From a virus: a stretch of 21,009 nucleotides of DNA. Within the stretch, counting starts at the first letter, position 1. Each line of letters starts with the position of its first letter. The DNA is taken from positions 1 to 21,009 of IMG/VR virus record IMGVR_UViG_3300043734_000020, one strand, 5' to 3'. This document shows positions 14,630-20,126 of this stretch, in pieces. The translations under genes and the position numbers were made by a program. The notes below the pieces were generated by a model, which worked only from the letters and a program-made list of their open reading frames with translations, was not told the DNA's origin and searched no databases.

Positions 14630-14658
14630 ATTATACCACATTTCGAGCCAATTGTCAA
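14630..14658 (-). promoter_or_regulatory. Perfect-consensus sigma-70 promoter
   Basis: Minus strand TTGACA (14658-14653), exactly 17 bases, TATAAT (14635-14630). Both hexamers match the bacterial consensus completely. It lies in the 83-nt gap between genes and fires toward the 73-residue gene and the DNA-metabolism genes beyond. The bases after the -35 (ACAATTGGC) weakly resemble a half of the 17-bp palindrome seen elsewhere, but this is not convincing. Confidence 0.9.
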
Positions 14659-14690
14659 GCACTTTTTCGCGCTTATCTCCCCCGGTTTCC

Positions 14691-15479
14691 TTAGTTCAGG
14701 AGCTGCCGGATGTTGGAGACTTTGTTTTTCTGGGCGGTGATCTCCTCGATGAGACGGGAGTTTGCCGTGTTGGCGCGATCGAGATTGATCTTCATGGCAT
14801 CTCGTTCTTGTTGGAGCTGATCACGATCACGACAGGCTTCCTCGTATCGAGCCTGCCACTCCCGCTGAGTAGTTTCCATCGCAGCCGTGAGATCGACGTT
14901 GGCGTCACGAAACCTATCACGCTCTGTGCGGGCTACCTCCAGGAGCCCCTTCTCGGTCTCCAAAGCCTGCGCGAGCTTGGAGTTCTCGTTGACTTGAAGG
15001 GTGAGGCCAGCCTCAAGGGTGGTGATCTGCTCCTCCTGCTGGTGAGCAATCCGCACTGCTGCATTGCGCTCATCATCAACGACCTTGTAGGCTTCCCGGG
15101 CCATCTTCGCGTCGGCCTCGGCCTTGGTCGCCTTCTTCTCAGCCTCGTCCTTGAGTAGATCGGCCTGCCGTGCACGCTCCAGAGCCTCCGCAAGGCCCCG
15201 CTCAAGGTCAGTCTTCATCGCATTCAACTCATCGAACTTCCTTGCCCAGCCGCTCATCTGCACGATGTAGTCGGCGACTTTGGTCATATTGCTGCGGATC
15301 ACGCTCTCATCCCCCGTGATGGGAAGGCTTGAAGGAACCTCTTGGTTGTTGGGAAGATCGGCTTGCACTCGAACTTCTTCCCCGGTTTCGTTTTCGATTA
15401 CCATAGCTGCACTCTCCATTTCCTCTCTGGAAACCTTGGTGAACTGCCCACTGCGACGGTCTCTTATCTCATACCTCAT
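14691..15479 (-). CDS. 262-aa coiled-coil protein
   Basis: The N-terminal about 85 residues are mixed (MRYEIRDRRSGQFTKVSREE). Residues about 90-250 form an almost unbroken, highly charged heptad-rich coiled coil (MKTDLERGLAEALERARQAD, REWQARYEEACRDRDQLQQE). The ATG at 15479 overlaps the preceding membrane peptide's stop as ATGA, with GGGAGAAGGGAG ahead. Co-translation with a 36-residue membrane peptide suggests the coiled coil may be tethered at the membrane. Structural or scaffold-like; no enzyme motif. Confidence 0.8.
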   Translation of the reverse strand: MRYEIRDRRSGQFTKVSREEMESAAMVIENETGEEVRVQADLPNNQEVPSSLPITGDESVIRSNMTKVADYIVQMSGWARKFDELNAMKTDLERGLAEALERARQADLLKDEAEKKATKAEADAKMAREAYKVVDDERNAAVRIAHQQEEQITTLEAGLTLQVNENSKLAQALETEKGLLEVARTERDRFRDANVDLTAAMETTQREWQARYEEACRDRDQLQQERDAMKINLDRANTANSRLIEEITAQKNKVSNIRQLLN

Positions 15480-15586
15480 CTCCCTTCTCCCAGGTAGTAG
15501 TAGTACCACTCAACCGCGACTAGCAGCTGCGTGGCCCAGTTGGCTACGATAAACACCAACCAGATGGCTGCGATGATGTGTTTCAA
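15476..15586 (-). CDS. Small membrane peptide, 36 aa, TTG start
   Basis: (M)KHIIAAIWLVFIVANWATQ, then LLVAVEWYYYYLGEGR*. One hydrophobic helix of about 23 residues ends in an unusual WYYYY aromatic belt. The Shine-Dalgarno AGGAGG lies five bases before TTG 15586. The stop overlaps the coiled-coil gene's ATG. It is the first cistron after the terminator at 15601-15626. Function unknown; possibly a membrane anchor for its neighbour. Confidence 0.6.
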   Translation of the reverse strand: MKHIIAAIWLVFIVANWATQLLVAVEWYYYYLGEGR

Positions 15587-15600
15587 GGGGGCCTCCTATG

Positions 15601-15626
15601 GAAAGGGAGGGGCCGAAGCCCCTCCC
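15601..15626 (-). terminator. Hairpin terminator or attenuator, UUCG tetraloop
   Basis: Minus strand GGGAGGGGC / GCCCCTCCC, a 9-bp stem (15626-15605) around TTCG, followed only by TTTC. The stem is very stable but the U tract is short, so it may pause or terminate partially. It sits 26 bases past the stop of the Lys/Ala-rich protein and mirrors the hairpin at 8002-8030. Confidence 0.7.
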
Positions 15627-15651
15627 CCACGCGTTCCTCAGCGTTACGCTG

Positions 15652-16371
15652 TTACTGAGGCCGCAGTCCAGGCCGGAGTGGTCCACGAACACTTCCGCGA
15701 ACTGCGGGAGGAGGCACCGCAGTCCTAGCCTGGGAAGTCTCTGCCTTGGGCTTCTTCGCCTTGGCTTTGCGCTCATTGGCCTTGGCGACGAGTTTCTCGT
15801 CCTCCTTGACCTCGAAGCCCAGTGCAGCGAGGACGGCCTTGTCGTCCTTCTCGGATTTTGCCTCGGCCGCAGCAGCAAGAGACGCAAGCGCGGCCTTCTT
15901 GTACTTCTCAGGGTCTTGCGCAATGAGGGCCTCGGCGACCTTGTTCTTGGTCTCCGTGGACACCCTCGACAACACATACCCGTTGTTCTTGAGAACGTTA
16001 TCGCCGTCCTTGCGAGCGATGCGTTTCATTTCGGCCTTGACTTTGGCCTCCTCACCCTTGGCCTTGGCCTTGCCGCCAACGCCGGTGCGCTTGGTCTTAT
16101 CGGCGTATCCGCCTTCGACCTGCTCAAGGAAAATCCTCACGGACTCCTTGGCATACTCCTCAGCGGTGCCCTTGAAGGACGTTTTCGCGCCGAGTTTGCC
16201 CCGGCCACGTCCCGCGAAGACACTGATACATCCTGCGTAGAAGATGTAGCTGCAAAGATCATCGGTGAATTTCCCGCTGTCGATGTCGCCGCGCTGATCG
16301 GTGCCCTTGATAGGGACGTGATAGATCGTTCCCCCATCGGTGCCAGCGCCTGAGGTCCAACCAATACCCAT
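15652..16371 (-). CDS. Lys/Ala-rich protein of unknown function, 239 aa
   Basis: A glycine-rich N-terminal domain (MGIGWTSGAGTDGGTIYHVP ... FTDDLCSYIFYAGCISVFAG) is followed from about residue 95 by a Lys/Ala/Glu-rich helical region (KAKAKGEEAKVKAEMKRIAR, KKAALASLAAAAEAKSE) and a Pro/Arg tail. The basic repetitive helix resembles histone H1-like or HU-tail proteins, so nucleic-acid binding is possible. Start ATG 16371 has AAGGAG eight bases upstream. It has its own regulated promoter (16424-16452) and its own terminator, so it is a single-gene unit whose level is tightly controlled. Confidence 0.75.
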   Translation of the reverse strand: MGIGWTSGAGTDGGTIYHVPIKGTDQRGDIDSGKFTDDLCSYIFYAGCISVFAGRGRGKLGAKTSFKGTAEEYAKESVRIFLEQVEGGYADKTKRTGVGGKAKAKGEEAKVKAEMKRIARKDGDNVLKNNGYVLSRVSTETKNKVAEALIAQDPEKYKKAALASLAAAAEAKSEKDDKAVLAALGFEVKEDEKLVAKANERKAKAKKPKAETSQARTAVPPPAVRGSVRGPLRPGLRPQ

Positions 16372-16396
16372 ATTCCTGTCTCCTTCTAGGTATGCT

Positions 16397-16445
16397 GCGT
16401 TCGCTGTTCGATCGAACGCGAAGATGATAACATACTTCGCGTTCG
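16397..16445. promoter_or_regulatory. Nested inverted repeats around a promoter start
   Basis: GTTCGATCGAAC at 16406-16417 is a perfect 12-bp palindrome placed at the predicted transcription start. CGAACGCGAAG (16413-16423) and CTTCGCGTTCG (16435-16445) are exact 11-bp inverted arms separated by 11 bases that contain the -10 box. A further GCGTTCG lies at 16397. A dimeric repressor bound here would block the promoter. The GTTC/GAAC words recall LexA-type operators, but their spacing is not GTTC-N7-GTTC. Confidence 0.65.
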
Positions 16446-16452
16446 AAAGCAA
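16424..16452 (-). promoter_or_regulatory. Sigma-70-like promoter for the Lys/Ala-rich gene
   Basis: Minus strand TTGCTT (16452-16447), 17 bases, TATCAT (16429-16424). Five of six -10 bases and four of six -35 bases match consensus. The -35 abuts the 17-bp palindrome at 16453-16469, and the -10 lies inside the inverted repeat at 16413-16445, so at least two proteins may act on it. Confidence 0.75.
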
Positions 16453-16469
16453 TGCGGCAAATTGTCGCA
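16453..16469. promoter_or_regulatory. 17-bp palindromic operator, copy 1
   Basis: TGCGGCAAATTGTCGCA: 8-base arms around a central A with one mismatch. It directly abuts the -35 box of the promoter at 16424-16452. Similar copies are at 19539, 20556 and 20634. Position upstream of -35 would suit an activator or a blocking repressor. Confidence 0.7.
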
Positions 16470-16473
16470 CCCC

Positions 16474-16785
16474 TCAGAGGGCCGATTTCAGCTTCATGTA
16501 GAGCGTTCTAGCGCTGTCTACCAATGGCTGGAATTGCTCCACGCCATCGCAGCGATCCTCTACGATCCTCATACACTCGATGATGGTGGAGAGTTCGCCT
16601 TCAGTGAGCCAGATTGGGCTTTCGTCTTGGGTGATAAACTCACCCAGTCTCCCTACGAATTGGACGGTACCGACGTTGTAGGCGCGGTACCTGCATCCTT
16701 TTTCGGTGTTAAGCCAAACCTTGTAGGCCCCGATATGCCCTTCGACTTTGATTTCTATAGTGTCAACGTTGCGATCGTCTTCCAC
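16474..16785 (-). CDS. Hypothetical 103-aa protein
   Basis: (M)EDDRNVDTIEIKVEGHIGA and YKVWLNTEKGCRYRAYNVG suggest an N-terminal beta sheet, followed by a helical C-terminus (GELSTIIECMRIVEDRCDG ... LYMKLKSAL). GTG 16785 has GAGGAG seven bases upstream. It ends just before the promoter and operator region of the next unit. Function unknown. Confidence 0.7.
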   Translation of the reverse strand: MEDDRNVDTIEIKVEGHIGAYKVWLNTEKGCRYRAYNVGTVQFVGRLGEFITQDESPIWLTEGELSTIIECMRIVEDRCDGVEQFQPLVDSARTLYMKLKSAL

Positions 16786-16964
16786 TTTTCAGCTCCTCTA
16801 GGATGTACTCGATAGCGGTTAGCTCGATAAGGGCTTTCGAGTGCGAGAGCTAGCTCTCGAAGCCTTGCGACCTTCCCTTCAAGCATCTCGATGTTGCAAA
16901 AGGCCCAGCCATGCTTTGCGTAGTCAAAGTCCAGCTGGGCTGCGGTGCGTCTTCGTGGTGGCAA
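16755..16964 (-). CDS. Hypothetical basic 69-aa protein, TTG start
   Basis: (M)PPRRRTAAQLDFDYAKHGWA, then IEMLEGKVARLRELALALES. Basic ends and a leucine-rich helix. The TTG at 16964 is preferred because GGGAG lies about seven bases upstream, two bases past the previous stop. An ATG at 17009 would overlap that gene and has no close Shine-Dalgarno. It overlaps the next gene by 31 nt. Function unknown. Confidence 0.6.
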   Translation of the reverse strand: MPPRRRTAAQLDFDYAKHGWAFCNIEMLEGKVARLRELALALESPYRANRYRVHPRGAEKWKTIATLTL

Positions 16965-16966
16965 TT

Positions 16967-17275
16967 TTAACTCCCGGTTTTGTTTATGGTAACGATGCAG
17001 CTTGACCATTGGTTGTGCTGGACCTCTAGCCAGCCTGGGATGCTCCCGAGGTTGTCTTGGAACTCCTTGGCTGTGAAGAAGCTGTAGTCAATGTCCCGCT
17101 CGGTGCCGTCGGCGTAATTGATTAGGTACGAGACGGCGTAAAGCTTGGCATTGGCGAGTTCGGACTTGAGTTTTATGTGAAGGTCCCAAAGGGCCTTCTC
17201 ATTGTGGGGCTCGCAATGGAGTGCATTCTCGATTGCGTCTATAAGAGTTCGCGTTTCAGCTATGGTGAGTTCCAT
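16967..17275 (-). CDS. Hypothetical 102-aa protein
   Basis: An N-terminal helix (MELTIAETRTLIDAIENAL) with a linker HCEPHNEKALWDLHIKLKSE, then a likely beta domain (YAVSYLINYADGTERDIDYS ... GWLEVQHNQWSSCIVTINK). It reads like a small sensor or binding fold; no family recognised. The ATG at 17275 has GAGGAGGG eight to nine bases upstream. Confidence 0.7.
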   Translation of the reverse strand: MELTIAETRTLIDAIENALHCEPHNEKALWDLHIKLKSELANAKLYAVSYLINYADGTERDIDYSFFTAKEFQDNLGSIPGWLEVQHNQWSSCIVTINKTGS

Positions 17276-17276
17276 G

Positions 17277-17501
17277 TTATTTTCCCTCCTCAGGATAGAC
17301 TACTTTCCCGTCTTTCCATTCCCAGTTGATACAATCACCACCATCGGTGATGATTACCCGTTTGATGATACCAATCATTGCTGCGGGGCGGCGGGTTAAA
17401 GAAACCGCGGTTCTAATGGCCTCTTCTGCACCACAAAAGCGTTTTTCGTAGTAGTGCCTCCCGTCGGGGTCCCACCACACCACGTTGAACTCACCACTCA
17501 T
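17277..17501 (-). CDS. Hypothetical conserved-looking 74-aa protein (ITDGGD motif)
   Basis: Features FNVVWWDPDGRHYYEKRF, a helix EEAIRTAVSLTRRPAAM and RVIITDGGDCINWEWKDGKV. I recall proteins with the same WxDPDG / ITDGGD / NxEWK pattern in phages of Rhizobiales; no function is known to me. The ATG overlaps the upstream stop as ATGA. Likely all-beta after the central helix. Confidence 0.75.
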   Translation of the reverse strand: MSGEFNVVWWDPDGRHYYEKRFCGAEEAIRTAVSLTRRPAAMIGIIKRVIITDGGDCINWEWKDGKVVYPEEGK

Positions 17502-17839
17502 TTGTACCCCATGAATTGCCGGATTTCATCGGCTAACGTCCCAGATACCCGGGTGTTTTCGCTACACACCCTTCGAAGCAATTGCCTGGCTTTTTGTAAG
17601 TGTTTTTCGTTTGCCATGCTCTCCGCTGCCCAAAGCTCTGCGTGGCCACCTGGGCGCACCGCATTCCTAGTGATGGATTTATACCCTGGGCCGTCGTCTG
17701 AGTACCTCGCGACTAGGGTCTGTTCGTGGAGTTCGGGTCCTCTGCTGCATAGGTAAAGGTCGTGGATTTGGCCTCCCCCGATGGTGTTCCCTAGGAATTT
17801 GCAGTTGGTGCAGTCGTGGGTGTATTTTGGACTAGTCAT
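17498..17839 (-). CDS. Putative zinc-binding phage protein, 113 aa
   Basis: The N-terminal HDCTNCKFLG followed by IHDLYLC places CxxC, His and Cys as a likely zinc knuckle (about 8-31). TLVARYSDDGPGYKS is a phrase I recall from many small phage proteins. The C-terminus is helical (KHLQKARQLLRRVC). GGAG is about ten bases before ATG 17839, which overlaps the upstream stop region. The role is unknown; the zinc site is inferred from spacing. Confidence 0.75.
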   Translation of the reverse strand: MTSPKYTHDCTNCKFLGNTIGGGQIHDLYLCSRGPELHEQTLVARYSDDGPGYKSITRNAVRPGGHAELWAAESMANEKHLQKARQLLRRVCSENTRVSGTLADEIRQFMGYK

Positions 17840-18032
17840 TTGCGAAGAACTCCGTGCTATCTGCGTCCCAAACGAGATCGATTTTGTGGGCTTTCGCCCA
17901 CACCTCTGCGGTGCCTACGGTGGGAAAGTCTCGATAGAATGGGCCTCCATCGAGGTCTTTTTCTCCGTCAAGTTCCACAACCACCCTTGGGTGGGGCGTA
18001 TCTCGCCCCACCACCCAGTAGCATCCTTTCAT
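17832..18032 (-). CDS. Hypothetical 66-aa protein
   Basis: MKGCYWVVGRDTPHPRVVVE, then GGPFYRDFPTVGTAEVWAKA. Beta-rich start and one helix. The ATG overlaps the previous stop as TAATG behind a GGGGGAGAGGGG Shine-Dalgarno tract that is a near copy of one inside the upstream gene. Function unknown. Confidence 0.7.
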   Translation of the reverse strand: MKGCYWVVGRDTPHPRVVVELDGEKDLDGGPFYRDFPTVGTAEVWAKAHKIDLVWDADSTEFFAND

Positions 18033-18367
18033 TACCCCTCTCCCCCTTTTCCATAATCAGCAGCGTTCCAGACCTCCCATATGAATTCGCCAATCTTGCG
18101 AGCGCGGGTCGCGTTATAAGGTTCAATCCGATCGTCGCTGTTAGCAAACGCTAGTACCGCCTCTGCATTAGCGAATTCGCCATAAACACGGCGTTTGGGT
18201 TTTTCATTCATGGCCCCCTCTCCTCCTTTTCCAAACATTTCTCGTTTGACCTTGCGTAACTCATTGATAAGGTCGAGTAATTCCTGGTAGGAAAGACTAG
18301 GCATTGGGGCGAATGTGATCCCTACCTTTCGCCCATTGCCGTATATCGTGTAGGTGAAATATTTCAT
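18032..18367 (-). CDS. Hypothetical 111-aa protein, possibly two fused cistrons
   Basis: The first half (MKYFTYTIYGNGRKVGITF ... YQELLDLINELRKVKREM) ends in GKGGEG. An internal ATG (18211) then starts MNEKPKRRVYGEFANAEAVL ... ARKIGEFIWEVWN, which ends in the same GKGGEG. GKGGEG is the translation of a duplicated Shine-Dalgarno tract, so the second half could be initiated separately and the long ORF may be two genes joined by loss of a stop. The second half reads like a cold-shock/YEAST-size small domain but no family is recognised. The ATG at 18367 overlaps the preceding stop as ATGA. Confidence 0.65.
   Translation of the reverse strand: MKYFTYTIYGNGRKVGITFAPMPSLSYQELLDLINELRKVKREMFGKGGEGAMNEKPKRRVYGEFANAEAVLAFANSDDRIEPYNATRARKIGEFIWEVWNAADYGKGGEG
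18035..18233. repeat. Two 19-bp direct copies of a ribosome-binding tract
   Basis: 18035-18053 and 18215-18233 are identical at 18 of 19 bases (plus strand cccctctccYccttttcca). On the minus strand each is a purine-rich Shine-Dalgarno directly before an ATG (18032 and 18211). They are 180 bp apart, the length of the intervening small ORF, which suggests a tandem gene duplication or recombination between start regions. Confidence 0.7.
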
Positions 18368-18462
18368 TGGTGTGCTTCCTCCCTAATGTAATCCACCACC
18401 CTACGAATGCGGTCACCGTCGCGGTTCAACTCGCGTAATCTTTCCTCCAAGGCTTCCCCCAT
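18364..18462 (-). CDS. 32-aa charged helical protein
   Basis: MGEALEERLRELNRDGDRIR, then RVVDYIREEAHQ. An almost entirely charged amphipathic helix. AAAGGGGG precedes ATG 18462 closely. The longer open frame upstream overlaps another gene and looks unselected (Arg/Trp-rich). Ends in ATGA with the next gene. Function unknown. Confidence 0.5.
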   Translation of the reverse strand: MGEALEERLRELNRDGDRIRRVVDYIREEAHQ

Positions 18463-18760
18463 TGCCCCCTTTACTCTCCGTTCTAAGCTTCGCGATATGC
18501 CACGCCTTGCTATGCAGAAAGACAATCTCAATCTTCCTACCCGCAACCACCAGATGCCTCCTACTTTCCTCATTCTTCGCACTCCTAAATGCCTCTATTG
18601 CCTCTGCGTCTGGCCGCTCTTTGATGACACTGGTCACTACCCTTGCGTGATCTTTGGTTGCTAGGTAGGCGCGGAGGTCATCAAACCGCAGTATCCAGAT
18701 ACGTTTGTTCCAGCGTTTCAGGCTTTCGGCTGAGAACGCCGAGCCTAGTTCCCAGTTCAT
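18413..18760 (-). CDS. Hypothetical 115-aa protein without a Shine-Dalgarno
   Basis: MNWELGSAFSAESLKRWNKR, then IWILRFDDLRAYLATKDHAR, a helix PDAEAIEAFRSAKNEESRR and a strand HLVVAGRKIEIVFLH. Alpha/beta, no family recognised. The last 30 residues overlap the next gene and are Gly-rich. The first ATG (18760) lies directly behind a terminator hairpin whose T tract touches it, leaving no room for a ribosome binding site. Translation may start leaderless, further downstream, or be controlled by the hairpin. Confidence 0.6.
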   Translation of the reverse strand: MNWELGSAFSAESLKRWNKRIWILRFDDLRAYLATKDHARVVTSVIKERPDAEAIEAFRSAKNEESRRHLVVAGRKIEIVFLHSKAWHIAKLRTESKGGNGGSLGGKITRVEPRR

Positions 18761-18763
18761 GAG

Positions 18764-18783
18764 AAAAGGGGGCTTTCGCCCCC
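18764..18783 (-). terminator. Rho-independent terminator with GAAA tetraloop
   Basis: Minus strand GGGGGC / GCCCCC (18783-18768) closing GAAA, followed by TTTTCTC. It lies five bases past the stop of the 89-residue gene (18788) and three bases before the ATG of the next gene, so read-through is required for, or controls, the following genes. Confidence 0.8.
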
Positions 18784-18787
18784 TCCC

Positions 18788-19057
18788 TTACTCTTGTGGC
18801 TCTTTCCAAGAGAGTTCCTTGGAGTTCTCGATGATGAAGCTCTCAAGGGCTTCCTTGCAGTCGAAGATTTTCTCCCATTCCTGGGCGTAGTAAACGATTG
18901 GCATACGCCGGATGCCATAGAGCCCCACGGCCTTCTTTTCGGTGATCTTGATGTAGATACTCCGCTCTGCCTTGGCCTTGAGGGCCTCATTCTGGGCCTC
19001 CAAAGCAGCCACGCGGGCAAGGAGTTCCTCATGGGTTTTGTCTTGTAGAATAGCCAT
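18788..19057 (-). CDS. 89-aa protein: coiled-coil start and a conserved YG-R-P-YY domain
   Basis: The N-terminal coiled coil (HEELLARVAALEAQNEALKA) is followed by IYIKITEKKAVGLYGIRRMP, then VYYAQEWEKIF and a helix ALESFIIENS. The second part matches, from memory, a small domain (AVSVYGLxRFPVTLYxxQWxxL) present in many cyanophage, marine-phage and algal-virus proteins of unknown function. The start is ATG 19057 with AGGAG upstream in the recurring leader AGGAGAGTGCAAA. Likely an oligomeric binding protein. Function not established. Confidence 0.75.
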   Translation of the reverse strand: MAILQDKTHEELLARVAALEAQNEALKAKAERSIYIKITEKKAVGLYGIRRMPIVYYAQEWEKIFDCKEALESFIIENSKELSWKEPQE

Positions 19058-19102
19058 TTTGCACTCTCCTCGTTCTAGCTTGGGACCATCCCTAGCTAGC
19101 TA

Positions 19103-19124
19103 GAGCCCACCTTGCGATGGGCTC
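19103..19124 (-). other. Intergenic hairpin between two early genes
   Basis: GAGCCCA / TGGGCTC, a 7-bp stem with an 8-base loop, in the 75-nt gap after the stop at 19133. No T tract follows; instead there is TAGCTAGCTAGGG. It may be an RNA-processing or stability element rather than a terminator. Confidence 0.45.
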
Positions 19125-19132
19125 CGGTTAGC

Positions 19133-19477
19133 TTAGGCAACAAGCTTTGCAATTTGCGCGGCCTTCTTCGCGGTGTAGCGCTCTAGGAACTTTGCGGCTA
19201 ACTCCGCACGCTTCTCCTCGGAAGCTTCACGCTTCACGGCCCATTCTTTGGCTTTGAGGGCCTTGGTGATCTTGTTTGCCTTGATGGTTGCTATCCGCTC
19301 CTCTCTAACCTGTGCGAGTTGTGACTTGAGGTGTTTGTCAGTCTCGAGGAAGGTTGCACGGCATTCCTTGAGGGCTGCCTTGAGACCCCGGGAGGTCTCT
19401 AGGTATTCGGTGCGGTTGTCCTTGATCCGCTGGCTGAGGTCTTGGATTAGGGTAACCTTCTGGGTATTAGGTATCAT
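19133..19477 (-). CDS. Basic helical protein, 114 aa
   Basis: Entirely helical by eye, rich in Lys, Ala, Glu (KVTLIQDLSQRIKDNRTEYL, ATIKANKITKALKAKEWAV, FLERYTAKKAAQIAKLVA). Probably an elongated oligomer or a DNA-binding bundle; no motif. The ATG at 19477 is preceded by GGGAGTGAGTGCA, a variant of the recurring leader. The upstream 78-nt gap carries two palindromic operators, so it likely begins a controlled unit. Confidence 0.75.
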   Translation of the reverse strand: MIPNTQKVTLIQDLSQRIKDNRTEYLETSRGLKAALKECRATFLETDKHLKSQLAQVREERIATIKANKITKALKAKEWAVKREASEEKRAELAAKFLERYTAKKAAQIAKLVA

Positions 19478-19503
19478 TGCACTCACTCCCTGGTTGCATC
19501 GAG

Positions 19504-19527
19504 GCGGCAATGGTCGCACATTGCCGC
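19504..19527. promoter_or_regulatory. Inverted repeat related to the 17-bp operator
   Basis: GCGGCAATG (19504-19512) and CATTGCCGC (19519-19527) are exact inverted 9-base arms around GTCGCA. The half-site GCGGCAA is that of the 17-bp palindrome. Together with 19539-19555 it fills most of the gap upstream of the gene starting at 19477; the centres are about 32 bp (three helical turns) apart. Confidence 0.65.
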
Positions 19528-19538
19528 GATTTTGTCGA

Positions 19539-19555
19539 TGCGGCATATTGCCGCA
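19539..19555. promoter_or_regulatory. 17-bp palindromic operator, copy 2
   Basis: TGCGGCATATTGCCGCA: perfect 7-base arms around TAT. It begins one base past the stop of the upstream gene (19556). A weak promoter-like TCGACA lies just downstream on the minus strand, but no convincing -10 accompanies it. Confidence 0.7.
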
Positions 19556-19993
19556 CTAAGCGGGGTAACCTCCCGTTGCGTTCTGAGACCAATCCCAGAT
19601 TTCCCCATGGCCTGTAGAAGCGTAGGGGGCGATTAGCTCAGCCCACTCGATTGGCATACCTGCCTCTAAGCAGGAGGTTTCCCAGTCCTTAGTGTAGTTG
19701 GAACCTTCCCAGGACTTTTCGTGAATATCTGCGGCTAGGCCTGTGAGGATGGCAAGCTGCTTAGCTGTAAGGGTGCAGCCTGCATGGATTAGGGTTATCC
19801 TGACGCCATAGCAGGCATGGTCGTGAAGCATACCATAGATTGCATCATTGGCAGCCTCGTAGGATTTGGAGCATCCAAAGGTTGGATGGTACCAGTACCA
19901 CTTCTCATCTAGCCTGTCTTGCCTAAGCTCCACTAGCTGATCGTTTAGCCTGTATTTCTCATGGGTATGGTAGCAGGTTACGAAGGCTTTCAT
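19556..19993 (-). CDS. Hypothetical 145-aa protein, rich in Cys, His and Trp
   Basis: MKAFVTCYHTHEKYRLNDQL, then DEKWYWYHPTFGCSKSYEAA, HDHACYGVRITLIHAGCTLT and a central helix AKQLAILTGLAADIHEKSWE. Several Cys/His could bind metal but no known knuckle spacing stands out. ATG 19993 has GGAG six bases upstream; ATG 20005 is possible with a weaker AAGG. It comes after a small membrane peptide. No family recognised. Confidence 0.7.
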   Translation of the reverse strand: MKAFVTCYHTHEKYRLNDQLVELRQDRLDEKWYWYHPTFGCSKSYEAANDAIYGMLHDHACYGVRITLIHAGCTLTAKQLAILTGLAADIHEKSWEGSNYTKDWETSCLEAGMPIEWAELIAPYASTGHGEIWDWSQNATGGYPA

Positions 19994-20012
19994 GGCTTTC
20001 TCCATTGGCCTT

Positions 20013-20126
20013 TTAGAGGCCGAACTCCTGTGCTAGGAGGATGGTAAAGGCACACACGATTATCGCAGCCCAGGCCCCAAGGGGCATTGCTGTGATGGTT
20101 TGGATGGTGAGGATTAGGAGTTCCAT
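20013..20126 (-). CDS. Small hydrophobic membrane peptide, 37 aa
   Basis: MELLILTIQTITAMPLGAWA, then AIIVCAFTILLAQEFGL*. Nearly all residues are hydrophobic, with Glu only near the ends: one long or two short membrane helices. The ATG at 20126 has GGAG eight bases upstream and overlaps the end of the upstream gene by 13 nt. It is below usual gene-calling length. Function unknown. Confidence 0.6.
   Translation of the reverse strand: MELLILTIQTITAMPLGAWAAIIVCAFTILLAQEFGL

Noticed and set aside
14622-15158. 178-residue rightward ORF
   Set aside because: Antisense to the coiled-coil gene; Leu-rich because Glu/Lys codons read in reverse. It also starts across the promoter of the opposite strand.
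15510-15977. 155-residue leftward ORF rich in Arg and Pro
   Set aside because: Out-of-frame reading of the Lys/Ala-rich gene, continuing through a terminator hairpin.
15598-16353. 251-residue rightward ORF
   Set aside because: Antisense shadow of the Lys/Ala-rich gene: leucine/serine-rich reading of complementary GC-rich codons, no Shine-Dalgarno, no domain.
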